Source: WHSW01 sp963742205 (GTDB lineage: Bacteria > Actinomycetota > Thermoleophilia > Solirubrobacterales > 70-9). Taken from it: a stretch of 64,000 bases of DNA. The notes under the pieces were generated by a model that was given only the letters and a program-made list of their open reading frames with translations, ran no database searches and had not been told where the DNA came from. This document shows, in pieces, positions 32,571 through 40,000 of this stretch. A program made the translations under genes and the position numbers. The stretch is taken from contig CAVUKZ010000009.1 of assembly GCA_963742205.1 (NCBI GenBank), positions 124,001 to 188,000 of the forward strand, written 5' to 3'. Within the stretch, counting starts at the first letter, position 1. Each line of letters opens with the position of its first letter.

Positions 32571-32602
32571 GGCCCTCGACTACGTAGGCGAGGAACGAAG
32601 GC

Positions 32603-33097
32603 TCAGCCGGTGCCGATCGGGATGCGGATGACCTGACCGACGAAGATCAGGTCGGGGTCGTCGATCTGGTGCACGTTCGCGCGCATCAGGGGGTCGACGT
32701 CCGGCGTGCCGTAGTGCTCCTGCGCGATCGCCGAGAGGGTGTCGCCCGCCTGGACGACGTGCTCGCGGTAGCCGATGTAGTCGCCGGCAACCATCCGCGA
32801 CCCGAGCAGAACCGGCTTTGAGACCTTGTGGAGCTCGCTGCCGTCTTGGGCACTGGCCTCGAAAACCTCGACGAAGAGGCGGTCGAGCTGGAACGCCGCG
32901 TTGGCGACGTTCGCCTTGACCTGAAACTGCCCGTGCTCGCCGGTGCCTCCGCCGACGTTGATCGAGCCCGTGACCTCGTCATGCCCTTCGTGAACGCGGT
33001 AGTTGATCGTGGCCTCGAACCCGGTCCCGATCCCGGCGATCATGACCCGGTTACCAACGAGGTCAAACCGCTTCGGCTGATCCATCCTGATGGTCAT
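32603..33097 (-). CDS. Gmad2-type immunoglobulin-like and LysM domain protein
   Basis: 164 residues. The N-terminal part ('GNRVMIAGIGTGFEATINYRVHEG', 'QFQVKANVANAAFQLDRLFVEVFEAS' in pieces) resembles the Gmad2 beta-sandwich; the C-terminal 45 residues are a LysM domain ('EHVVQAGDTLSAIAQEHYG', 'DPDLIFVGQVIRIP'). No signal peptide is seen, although LysM usually binds peptidoglycan or other GlcNAc polymers. A purine-rich agggagctg lies before the start. Confidence 0.8.
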   Translation of the reverse strand: MTIRMDQPKRFDLVGNRVMIAGIGTGFEATINYRVHEGHDEVTGSINVGGGTGEHGQFQVKANVANAAFQLDRLFVEVFEASAQDGSELHKVSKPVLLGSRMVAGDYIGYREHVVQAGDTLSAIAQEHYGTPDVDPLMRANVHQIDDPDLIFVGQVIRIPIGTG

Positions 33098-33203
33098 GCT
33101 CAGCTCCCTTTAGGGGTTGGGACGACGCTACCTCAGAGCCCTCGTCTGGTCCAGTGATTCGTGCGAGGCGTGAGCCGGAATGAGCTTCCATTCTCGCGGT
33201 GGA

Positions 33204-34130
33204 TCAGCCCCCCTTGACCTGTTCGCGAAGCCGCCTGACCTGGCGCTGCAGCCGCTCGACGGTCTCGGTGAGCGACGCCGTGGACGCCGAGGAGCCGGTC
33301 GCGGTGCCGAGCTGGCCGTTGGCGTTCACGACCACCGTCCGGTCGGGACCGGGCAGGGTGTTGCCGCTGATCCCGGCGATGAAGGTGGCGGTCTGGTCGT
33401 CGCCGCCGATTCGGATCGTCCGCGACTCCCCGGCCCTGCCGGCGTTGGCGATGTCGACGTTGTCGGAGCCGGTGGTCAGGTTTCTGCCGGCGCTGTCGCC
33501 GAGGGCGGTGTTACGGTCGCCGCTTGTGTTGGAGTGCAGCGCGCCGGCGCCGGCGGCGACGTTCCGGTTGCCGGTCGTGTTGGAGAACAGCGCCTCGTCG
33601 CCGGCGGCGAGGTTGGCGTCGCCGGTCGTGTTGGAGTGCAGCGCGCGGGCGCCGGCGGCGGAGTTGTCCCCGCCGGTCGTGTTGGAGTGCAGCGCGCGGT
33701 TGCCGGTGGCGACGTTGCCGTTGCCGGTGGTGTTGAGAAACAGCGCGCTGGCGCCGGTGGCGACGTTTTCGTTGCCGCCCGTATTGAAGGTCAGCGCCCG
33801 GTAGCCGCTCGCGACGTTGGAGGCGCCGCGTGTGTTGGAGAACAGCGCGCCGATGCCGGTAGCGACGTTGAAGCTGCCATTGGTGAGGTTGGACATCACC
33901 GGGCGGCCCAGGCCGACGTTGTTGTTGCCGGTAAGGGTTCCGTTGAAGAGGAAGTTGCCGCCGGCGGCGACGTTGTATTTGGCGTCGAAGTAGACGCTGC
34001 CGGTGTCGGCGCGGCTGGTCGTGGCAGCAATGCCGCTGATCGCGAGCGCGACGAGGCTTGCCAGCGCGAGGATCCGGGTCCGCCCGCGGGCGGTCGGCTG
34101 GCAGGGGCTGAGGCGGTGCGTTGGGGTCAT
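33204..34130 (-). CDS. Secreted repeat protein with eight 17-residue beta-roll-like repeats
   Basis: 308 residues. Signal peptide at about 18-41 ('RILALASLVALAISGIAATTSRA' in pieces). Residues 86-221 are eight copies of a 17-residue unit with consensus N-x-N-V-A-T-G-x-x-A-L-x-S-N-T-T-G, like the stalk and head repeats of trimeric adhesins and of tail-fibre/S74-type proteins. A globular 'IRIGGDDQTATFIAGISG' part and a short C-terminal coiled coil ('LTETVERLQRQVRRLREQV') follow, but no S74 peptidase or membrane anchor. Likely a trimeric secreted or surface fibre. Confidence 0.75.
   Translation of the reverse strand: MTPTHRLSPCQPTARGRTRILALASLVALAISGIAATTSRADTGSVYFDAKYNVAAGGNFLFNGTLTGNNNVGLGRPVMSNLTNGSFNVATGIGALFSNTRGASNVASGYRALTFNTGGNENVATGASALFLNTTGNGNVATGNRALHSNTTGGDNSAAGARALHSNTTGDANLAAGDEALFSNTTGNRNVAAGAGALHSNTSGDRNTALGDSAGRNLTTGSDNVDIANAGRAGESRTIRIGGDDQTATFIAGISGNTLPGPDRTVVVNANGQLGTATGSSASTASLTETVERLQRQVRRLREQVKGG
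33468..33875 (-). repeat. Eight tandem 51-bp coding repeats
   Basis: Degenerate 51-bp units inside the secreted repeat protein. They keep reading frame and the GTGTTGGA/GCAGCGCG cores, so they are protein-level repeats and not CRISPR. Confidence 0.8.
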
Positions 34131-34299
34131 CGTGGTTGCTTCCTCTCTGATCGGGCTTGGCCGCGCGCCTGCTGGCCCGCCGCCGGCGAGGTCCGTCGGC
34201 TGGTTTCGACGGGTTTGGCCTGCCTGAGTTGGCTGTTCGCCAATCGTCGCGGGATGTCAGGCGCGCGTCAACCGCCGGCTCCGTCCGGAGCGCCCATCG

Positions 34300-34355
34300 G
34301 CAAGCCGCTACGCGTAGCCCAGTCGCTCGAGGATCGGGATCTCGTGGATCTGAGG
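34300..34355. repeat. 56-bp direct repeat, displaced copy (possible attachment site)
   Basis: Matches 37136-37191 at 51 of 56 positions in the same orientation. It encodes, on the minus strand, the last residues of a 5-formyltetrahydrofolate cyclo-ligase ('QIHEIPILERLGYA' and a TAG stop) with nothing of the rest of that gene. It marks the left end of a probable 2.8-kb insertion. Confidence 0.7.
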
Positions 34356-34365
34356 GCTTTCACCC

Positions 34366-34863
34366 CTACGGCGTGACCGAGCCGGTGAACGTCTCACGGC
34401 CTTTCGAGCCTTGGGTGCCGCGCTCGTACTTCGCCTGCATCTGACCGCCTCCCTGCAGTCCCTCGAAGGCGCCGCTGCCGCTTACGACCTTCCATCCGCC
34501 ACTCTGCGTCCGACCCTGCGGCACGCCCGGGGTGAAGCCGATCCTCAGGCTGCCGTCGGCGCAGTCAAAGGTCCTGTCCACCAACCCGATGTCGGGGTCG
34601 TCCGAGTGCAGATCGCTGAACGTGCCGCCGGGGCAGAAGGGCGAGTCGCCGCGGGAGGACCCGCCGAGGACCTTGCCCTCGCTGATTGGCTTTCCAGGTT
34701 GCGGCCCGCCCTCGGGGATGTCGATCTCCACCTTCGTATGGATGAGGATCGAATTGCCACCCGCTCCTCCGTTTGTGGTCGCTACGGGCGCGTTGCCGTC
34801 GTCACCGCCGCAGGCCGCGACGCCAAATGCAGTGATCGTCAGGGCAAAAGCGAGCCGGCGCAT
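34366..34863 (-). CDS. Putative lipoprotein
   Basis: 165 residues. A signal peptide II with lipobox 'GVAAC' (Cys18) is followed by 'GGDDGNAPVATTNGGAGGN' linker and a domain with 'FSDLHSDDPDIGLVDRTFDC' and 'GGWKVVSGSGAFEGLQGGGQM', a beta-barrel-like pattern of unknown function. On the minus strand a GATACT box lies about seven bases before the ATG, with CTGACC 18 bases further up, so a leaderless promoter is likely. It is the first feature inside the repeat-bounded insertion. Confidence 0.7.
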   Translation of the reverse strand: MRRLAFALTITAFGVAACGGDDGNAPVATTNGGAGGNSILIHTKVEIDIPEGGPQPGKPISEGKVLGGSSRGDSPFCPGGTFSDLHSDDPDIGLVDRTFDCADGSLRIGFTPGVPQGRTQSGGWKVVSGSGAFEGLQGGGQMQAKYERGTQGSKGRETFTGSVTP

Positions 34864-34954
34864 CCAACGCAGTATCTCGCGCTGGCGCGCGCCCGGTCAG
34901 TGCGAGGGCGACCGGATGGCAGCCCTAAGAAAGTGCCGCTTCTCGTCCAAAGCG

Positions 34955-35350
34955 TTACTCCGACAGCCCGGCGGCTTCGAGGGCTTGGCTTCTCTCTCTG
35001 TGCGAAGAGCGGCGAATGACCCTCCCGTCGCGGAAGGTCCAGACGTGAAAGAAGCGATTCCACATCTCGGCGTCGCTTCCTTTCAACCGTCCGCCGTCGC
35101 GGACAGCGGTGACCACGTGCTTATCGTCGGCGTGGATCAGCTCCGTCAGTTCGACGCGGAAGTCCTCGAACGTCTCGAAGTATCCGCGCAACTCCGTCTC
35201 GCCCACGCTCCGAATGACCCCGAGGTCCGGGTAGGCATCTGTCAGATCAACCGCATACTCCGGGTCAAAGAGATCCGGCGATCCCTCCCAGTGGTGGGCG
35301 CTGACCTCCGCGTAAATCCTCCGCACGATCTCCACATTCTCCTGTGACAT
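34955..35350 (-). CDS. SnoaL-like (NTF2-fold) protein
   Basis: 131 residues starting 'MSQENVEIVRRIYAEVSAH', the usual opening of actinobacterial SnoaL-like polyketide cyclase-fold proteins; 'FDPEYAVDLTDAYPDLG', 'VGETELRGYFETFEDFRVEL' and 'HVWTFRDGRVIRR' complete the cone-shaped fold. Function unknown. It follows its paralogue after three bases, and both end in 'ALEAAGLSE'. Confidence 0.8.
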   Translation of the reverse strand: MSQENVEIVRRIYAEVSAHHWEGSPDLFDPEYAVDLTDAYPDLGVIRSVGETELRGYFETFEDFRVELTELIHADDKHVVTAVRDGGRLKGSDAEMWNRFFHVWTFRDGRVIRRSSHRERSQALEAAGLSE

Positions 35351-35353
35351 CGC

Positions 35354-35743
35354 CTACTCCGACAGCCCGGCGGCTTCGAGAGCCTCGTGCGGTCGGGCGA
35401 AGTGGCGGAACCGAAACGCCATTCCGTCCTGAAACTCAATCAACCATCCATGTGGTTGGTCCACCCCGACGCCACTCTCTTTCCCGCGAAGTCGGACCCG
35501 GCCGAGGACAACAACACGGTCGCCCGAGTCGCGCCACTCGTCCGCGACGAGCTCCCACTCCCCGAACTGGTCATCAACCTCCTGCATCCATCGATGCAGT
35601 CCCTCTCGCCCCTCAAACGGCTCTGCCTGGAGGCGGCTGACGACCTGGAAGTCCGGGTGCAGCTCGTCCGTCGAAAAGTCCCGGTCGCCTGCGTTCCAGC
35701 GCTTGAACCAGGACTGGACCAGCTCGAGGTTGTCCTGCGACAT
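35354..35743 (-). CDS. SnoaL-like (NTF2-fold) protein, paralogue
   Basis: 129 residues from ATG 35743 ('MSQDNLELVQSWFKRWNAGD'). The fold pattern is as in its neighbour: 'LHPDFQVVSRLQAEPFEGREGLHRWM', 'DRVVVLGRVRLRGKESG' and 'IEFQDGMAFRFRHFARPHEALEAAGLSE' in pieces. A longer frame to 35833 exists, but the family start fits 35743, and a GATACT box lies about ten bases upstream. First gene of the tandem pair. Confidence 0.78.
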   Translation of the reverse strand: MSQDNLELVQSWFKRWNAGDRDFSTDELHPDFQVVSRLQAEPFEGREGLHRWMQEVDDQFGEWELVADEWRDSGDRVVVLGRVRLRGKESGVGVDQPHGWLIEFQDGMAFRFRHFARPHEALEAAGLSE

Positions 35744-35877
35744 CGCCCGCGCAGTATCTCGCGGGAAAGTTGCGCATTCCATTGCGGCCTCAACCGGTCG
35801 CTGCACCACCCTCGACGATTGGGATCCTCCCATCTGCTTCGAGCGCTGTCGAGTGAAGGCCGTAGGCCGTAGCGAGA

Positions 35878-37047
35878 TCAGCGCTCGGCGGGGCCGTCGA
35901 TGAGCTCGGCGAGCTTCTCGGCCGGGGTCCGGAAGCCGAGCGTCTTTCGCGGCCGGGCGTTGAGCAGCTCGGCGACCTCGTCGAGGCGCTCTTGGGTGAT
36001 CCCGGCGAGGCTCTCGCCCTTGGGGAAATACTGGCGAAGCAGGCCGTTGGTGTTCTCGTTGGAGCCGCGCTGCCAGGGACTTTGGGGGTCGCAGAAGTAG
36101 ACGTCGACGCCGGTCTTAACGCTGAAGCGCCGGTGCTCCGACATCTCCGAGCCCTGATCCCAGGTCAGCGAGCGCCGCAGCTGGGCTGGCAGCGTGGTGA
36201 TGCTCTGTGCCAGGGCGTCGGCGACCCGCTCGGCCTCCGTCCCGACGGGCAAGGCGACCAACTGGCAGTAACGGGTCGAGCGCTCGACCAGGGTGGCGAT
36301 CGCCGCGGGACTCTGGCGGTTTCCCATCAGCAGGTCGCCCTCCCAGTGGCCGGGCACCGCGCGGTCTTCGACCTCGGCCGGCCGCTCGGAGATCATCACC
36401 ATGTCGGTGAGCTTTCCTTGCCCGGAGCGCTTTGACGACTGCGAGCGGGCATAACGCCGCGAACGGCCCTTGCGCAGGTGCTTGGTGAGCTCTCGCTTTA
36501 GCCCTCCCCGCGCCTGGACATAAAGGGCGCGATAGATCGTCTCGTGGGAGACCTGCATCGACTCATTGTCGGGGTAGGCGATCCGAAGCCAGCCGGCGAT
36601 CTGCTCGGGGGAGTGGGCCTTGCGAAGGCGCTGCTGGACCAGCCGCCGAAGCTCATCGCAGAGCTCGAGCTTGGTCGGCCGCGGCCGTCGGGCCCGCCGC
36701 CAGGCCTCGCGGTCTGCTGAACGGGCGCGGTAGCGCGCCCGCCCGCCGCAGCGGTTGATCTCACGAACGATGGTGGTGTGAGAGCGGCCCAGCTGCCGGG
36801 CGATCTGGCGCACCGACTGACCGCGGGCGATCCCGCGCGAGATCTCCTCGCGCTCTGAGGCGGTCAAGCACCGCTGCGCTCGCCGGCGCCGACGCGGGCG
36901 GATGCCCCCGAGCGCTCGCAGATAGAGGCCGACCGTGTTCTGACCGAGTCCGAGCTGTCGGCCGATCTCGCGCTCGCTGAACCCCTGTGCTCGCAGCTCC
37001 CAGATCGCTTCCTTCGTTGCCTCGCTCAGGGCGTAGCCCTTTGGCAT
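35878..37047 (-). CDS. IS30 family transposase
   Basis: 389 residues, complete. Two N-terminal helix-turn-helix regions ('FSEREIGRQLGLGQNTVGLYL' in pieces; 'SVRQIARQLGRSHTTIVREI') are followed by the DDE core: Asp238 in 'HWEGDLLMG', Asp297 in 'TWDQGSEM' and Glu331 in 'QRGSNENTNGLLRQY', with the closing 'RPRKTLGFRTPAE'. All catalytic residues are kept, so it may be active. I could not identify terminal inverted repeats or a target duplication next to it. Confidence 0.92.
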   Translation of the reverse strand: MPKGYALSEATKEAIWELRAQGFSEREIGRQLGLGQNTVGLYLRALGGIRPRRRRRAQRCLTASEREEISRGIARGQSVRQIARQLGRSHTTIVREINRCGGRARYRARSADREAWRRARRPRPTKLELCDELRRLVQQRLRKAHSPEQIAGWLRIAYPDNESMQVSHETIYRALYVQARGGLKRELTKHLRKGRSRRYARSQSSKRSGQGKLTDMVMISERPAEVEDRAVPGHWEGDLLMGNRQSPAAIATLVERSTRYCQLVALPVGTEAERVADALAQSITTLPAQLRRSLTWDQGSEMSEHRRFSVKTGVDVYFCDPQSPWQRGSNENTNGLLRQYFPKGESLAGITQERLDEVAELLNARPRKTLGFRTPAEKLAELIDGPAER

Positions 37048-37135
37048 CGCCGCACCTCCTTCGTTCGTCAGCTGGTGGCTGACTCTCTTCGGTGGTGCGG
37101 CGGTGGTTTGAATCCGCCATGCAAAGCAGAACGAA

Positions 37136-37191
37136 GCAAGCCGTTAGGCGTAGCCCATCCGCTCGAGGATCGGGATCTCGTGGATCTGGGG
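37136..37191. repeat. 56-bp direct repeat, genuine 3' end of the cyclo-ligase gene
   Basis: Same-orientation partner of 34300-34355. It contains the stop codon and last 15 codons of the cyclo-ligase gene and so would be the attachment-site copy that keeps the gene whole. Confidence 0.7.
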
Positions 37192-37857
37192 AGGCTGGAG
37201 GTGGTTCCAGAGGATCCCGCGCGGGCGCTCGTAGGCGCGCTCGACCTCGACCACCGCGCGCGGGGTTGCGATCAGGTCGACCGGCAGGTCGTGGGCGATC
37301 ACCGGCAGGTTCTCGCGGAGGATCTGAATCGGATGGCAGGTCGTCGCGACCACCGTGTGGTCGTCGATCTTGCCCGCCTCGATCAGCAGCCCGTACTCGA
37401 TGTCCGAGAAGCCGCCGCCCTTGCCGATCCGCGCCCCCTTGAGGTTGACGGCGACCGAGCCGCAGAGCACCAGGTCGATGTCGGGGAGCTCGTCGTCGGC
37501 CACCACCCGGCCGTAGCGCAGCATCCCCTTGATCGTCGCCGCCTCCTTCATCTGCGCCTCGGTGAGTTCGCGCGGGTCCAGCAACCGGAACGGGTGCTGG
37601 TCGCGCAGGCGTGGGACCGCCGCGACGATCGTCTTGCCCTCCTCCAGCGCCCGTCGCCGGGCAGGCGTCTGCGGCGAGTCCGGGTTGGCCTTGATCACGC
37701 GGGCTCGCTTCCAGGTTCGGTGGCCGGCGAGCTTCTGGGCCGCTAGTTTGGCCCCGGCGAAGTTGGGAATCCTTCCCTCGGCACCCGGGAACCGCGAGAC
37801 TCCCTCGCGGTCCATCGCCTTCCACACCGCCCGCCTCGCCTGGTCCTTGGACCGCAT
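37144..37857 (-). CDS. 5-formyltetrahydrofolate cyclo-ligase family protein
   Basis: 237 residues from ATG 37857. It begins 'RSKDQARRAVWKAMDREGVSRFP' and carries 'RARVIKANPDSPQTPARRRALEEGK' in pieces, 'VLCGSVAVNLKGARIGKGGGFSDIEYGLL' (the phosphate-binding Gly-rich loop; the last part is the form found in the MTHFS-like branch) and 'VVATTCHPIQIL'. It would convert 5-formyl-THF to methenyl-THF with ATP. The divergent acyltransferase starts 22 bp away. Confidence 0.82.
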   Translation of the reverse strand: MRSKDQARRAVWKAMDREGVSRFPGAEGRIPNFAGAKLAAQKLAGHRTWKRARVIKANPDSPQTPARRRALEEGKTIVAAVPRLRDQHPFRLLDPRELTEAQMKEAATIKGMLRYGRVVADDELPDIDLVLCGSVAVNLKGARIGKGGGFSDIEYGLLIEAGKIDDHTVVATTCHPIQILRENLPVIAHDLPVDLIATPRAVVEVERAYERPRGILWNHLQPPQIHEIPILERMGYA

Positions 37858-37865
37858 CGAGGCGC

Positions 37866-37872
37866 ATACTAT
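37866..37872. promoter_or_regulatory. Shared -10 box of a bidirectional promoter
   Basis: ATACTAT reads TACTAT on the plus strand (ending seven bases before TTG 37880) and TAGTAT on the minus strand (ending eight bases before ATG 37857). One box could serve both divergent genes, each leaderless. No clear -35 boxes were seen. Confidence 0.4.
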
Positions 37873-37879
37873 TTCCGGC

Positions 37880-38806
37880 TTGTCACCCCAGCGGACATCC
37901 CTCTCGCACCCGGCCGAAGAACTCGCCGAGGAGGCGCGACGCACGGCCGAGGAGCGCCTGCCGGAGCGGCGCGAGGCCGAGCGCATGCGGGAATTGCTCC
38001 CGGCCATCGAGCCGGAGCGCCGCCTCAACGACTGGGGCCGCTCCGAACGCGTCGAGGGTGCGTTCGACCGCACGCTGGTGGAGTTCTTCTACCGCTACTG
38101 GTTCCGGGCGGAGATCGAGGGCATCGAGAACGTCCCCGCCGATGGCGGCGCGCTGCTGGTCTCCAACCACTCGGGCGCCCTGCCGCCCGACGCCGCGATG
38201 ATCGGCAAGGCGATCCGCGAGGAGCACCCGAACCCGCGGCAGCTCTACATCACGGTCGAGCACTTCTTCAAGGGCTACCCGGGCTTCTCGATGCTGATCC
38301 CAAAGATCGGCTGCGTCGCCGCCCACCCGGCGAACGTGCACCGGCTGCTGTTCGACGAGCGCCAGTTGGTGCTGGTCTTTCCCGAGGGCCGCAAGGGGAC
38401 CGAGAAGCTCTACAAGGATCGCTACCGCCTGCGCCGCTTTGGCCGCGGAGGCTTCGTCGAGGCGGCGATGAAGGCCGAGGCAAAGATCGTCCCGGTCTGC
38501 GTCGTCGGGGCCGAGGAGGCGGCGCCGATCTTCGCCCACGTGTCCGCGTTGCAGCGGCTCACCGGCCTGATCTACTTCCCGCTCACGCCGACCTTCCCCT
38601 GGCTCGGGCCGCTGGGAATGCTCGGCTACCTGCCGGCCAAGTTCAAGCTCCGGTTCCTGGAGCCGATCGACACCGTCGAGCTCGGCGGGGCCGAGGCGGT
38701 GCACGACAAGGCGCTCGTGCAGACGGTCTCGCAGGAGATCCGGGCTCGGATCCAGGAGAACCTCGACCAGATGCTCGCGAAGCGCAAGAGCGTGTGGTTC
38801 GGATGA
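37880..38806 (+). CDS. Lysophospholipid acyltransferase (PlsC-like) family protein
   Basis: 308 residues from TTG 37880, or 273 from ATG 37985. The acyltransferase motif is changed: 'LLVSNHSGALPPDAAMIG' carries NHSGxxPxD where the PlsC family has HxxxxD, and 'VFPEGRKGTEKLY' is the glycerol-phosphate-binding motif III (FPEGxR). A basic C-terminus 'MLAKRKSVWFG' ends the protein. It probably acylates a lysophospholipid or related lipid at the membrane. The stop overlaps the epimerase start (ATGA). Confidence 0.82.
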   Translation: MSPQRTSLSHPAEELAEEARRTAEERLPERREAERMRELLPAIEPERRLNDWGRSERVEGAFDRTLVEFFYRYWFRAEIEGIENVPADGGALLVSNHSGALPPDAAMIGKAIREEHPNPRQLYITVEHFFKGYPGFSMLIPKIGCVAAHPANVHRLLFDERQLVLVFPEGRKGTEKLYKDRYRLRRFGRGGFVEAAMKAEAKIVPVCVVGAEEAAPIFAHVSALQRLTGLIYFPLTPTFPWLGPLGMLGYLPAKFKLRFLEPIDTVELGGAEAVHDKALVQTVSQEIRARIQENLDQMLAKRKSVWFG

Positions 38807-39918
38807 GCACCGACCTCATCGAGTCGGCGGCGCCGAGCCGCGTGCTCGTGACGGGCCTCTCGACCTACTGGGGCGGGCGGCTCGCGCAGGCGCTGGAGGG
38901 CTTCGAGCAGGTCGAGACGATCATCGGGGTCGACTCGCGCGATCCGACGCTCGAGCTCGAGCGCACCGAGTTCGTGAAGGTCTCCAACCAGCACTCGTTG
39001 CTCCAGCGGATCGTGCGCGCCGCCGAGATCGACACGGTGGTCGACGCACGGATGATCGTCAACTCCCTCGCCGCCCCGGTGCGTGTGGCCCATGAGAACA
39101 ACGTGATCGGGACGATGAACATCCTGGCCGCATGCAGCGGATCGGACTCCCCGGTGCGGAAGGTGGTGTTCAAGAGCTCGACCCACTACTACGGGTCCGA
39201 GCAGGACGATCCGGCGTTCTTCGCCGAGTCCATGCGGCGCCCACACGCGCCGACGACGCTCATCGAACGCGACCTGGTCGAGGCTGAGCAGGCGGTCGCG
39301 GAGTTCGCGGCGCGGCGCCCCGAGGTCACGGTGACCCTGCTGCGCTGCGCGAACGTGCTCGGCCCCGACGTCGAGACCGGCTTCACCCGCATGCTCTCTC
39401 TGCCGCTGGTGCCGATGGTGCTCGGCTTCGACCCGCGGCTGCAGTTCGTGCATGAGGACGATGTCGTGCACGCGCTCGAGCACGCCGTCCTCAACCGCGT
39501 CCCCGGGACCTACAACGTCGCCGCCGACGGGGTGCTGGCGCTGTCGGAGGCGATCTCGCTCGTCGGCCGCCGGCCGCTGCCGCTCCTGCCGCCGATCGGC
39601 GCGTCGTTGCTGGCGGCGCCCCTGCGCCGCCTGGGCCTCCGGATTCCCGACGAGATGGCGAACCTGCTGCGGTTCGGCCGCGGGGTCGACAACCGCCTCT
39701 ACAAGGCGACCGGGTTCGTCTACGGATTCACCTCGCGCGAGGCGGTGAGCCGCTTTGGCGAGCACCTGCGGCTGGAGCCGATCCTGCGCGGGCGTGCCCG
39801 CGAGGAGGGGTATGTGTACGAGCGCGAGGTGGAGGAGTTTCTGCGCTGGAGCCCCCACGTGAAGCGCGATCGCCCCGGCGAGGGCGCGGGCGCCGACCGG
39901 GAGCCACTCGGAATCTGA
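38803..39918 (+). CDS. NAD-dependent epimerase/dehydratase family protein
   Basis: 371 residues. The Rossmann start reads 'RVLVTGLSTYWGGRLAQAL', a TGxxxxxGG variant. 'VVFKSSTHYYGSEQ' matches the extended-SDR region around the catalytic Ser and Tyr, and 'FVHEDDVVHALEHAVL' is the usual C-terminal substrate segment. Translationally coupled to the acyltransferase, so a role in lipid or cell-envelope sugar modification is plausible but not shown. Confidence 0.82.
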   Translation: MSTDLIESAAPSRVLVTGLSTYWGGRLAQALEGFEQVETIIGVDSRDPTLELERTEFVKVSNQHSLLQRIVRAAEIDTVVDARMIVNSLAAPVRVAHENNVIGTMNILAACSGSDSPVRKVVFKSSTHYYGSEQDDPAFFAESMRRPHAPTTLIERDLVEAEQAVAEFAARRPEVTVTLLRCANVLGPDVETGFTRMLSLPLVPMVLGFDPRLQFVHEDDVVHALEHAVLNRVPGTYNVAADGVLALSEAISLVGRRPLPLLPPIGASLLAAPLRRLGLRIPDEMANLLRFGRGVDNRLYKATGFVYGFTSREAVSRFGEHLRLEPILRGRAREEGYVYEREVEEFLRWSPHVKRDRPGEGAGADREPLGI

Positions 39919-39924
39919 CGCCAC

Positions 39925-39962
39925 GCAATCTGAAGTTCAGATTGCACCGTAGGAAACTACGG
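39925..39962. promoter_or_regulatory. Two adjacent perfect palindromes before the L,D-transpeptidase gene
   Basis: GCAATCTGAA-G-TTCAGATTGC (39925-39945) is a 21-bp palindrome, suited to a dimeric regulator. CCGTAG-GAAA-CTACGG (39947-39962) is a 6-bp stem with a GNRA tetraloop, followed by AGAATTTT, and may be the epimerase terminator. Confidence 0.55.
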
Positions 39963-39983
39963 AGAATTTTCCGACGCGCGCCC

Positions 39984-39989
39984 TACACT
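39984..39989 (+). promoter_or_regulatory. Putative -10 element of the L,D-transpeptidase gene
   Basis: TACACT ends 11 bases before TTG 40001, with no Shine-Dalgarno between. Confidence 0.4.
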
Positions 39990-40000
39990 CTTACGTCGCC

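Larger units (their letters stand above)
34300..37191. mobile_element. Probable 2.8-kb insertion at the 3' end of the cyclo-ligase gene
   Basis: Bounded by 56-bp direct repeats, one of which is the true 3' end of the cyclo-ligase gene. The interval holds a lipoprotein gene, two SnoaL-like paralogues and an IS30 transposase. No site-specific integrase gene is inside, so movement would need one in trans or a lost one. Confidence 0.5.

Noticed and set aside
33468..33875. Regular repeats as a CRISPR array.
   Set aside because: The 51-bp units are contiguous, in frame and degenerate, without spacers, and encode a regular protein repeat.
35878..37047. IS30 alone as the cause of the 56-bp direct repeats.
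   Set aside because: IS30 target duplications are only a few bases; a 56-bp copy of a gene end, with one copy 1.5 kb from the IS, needs another mechanism.
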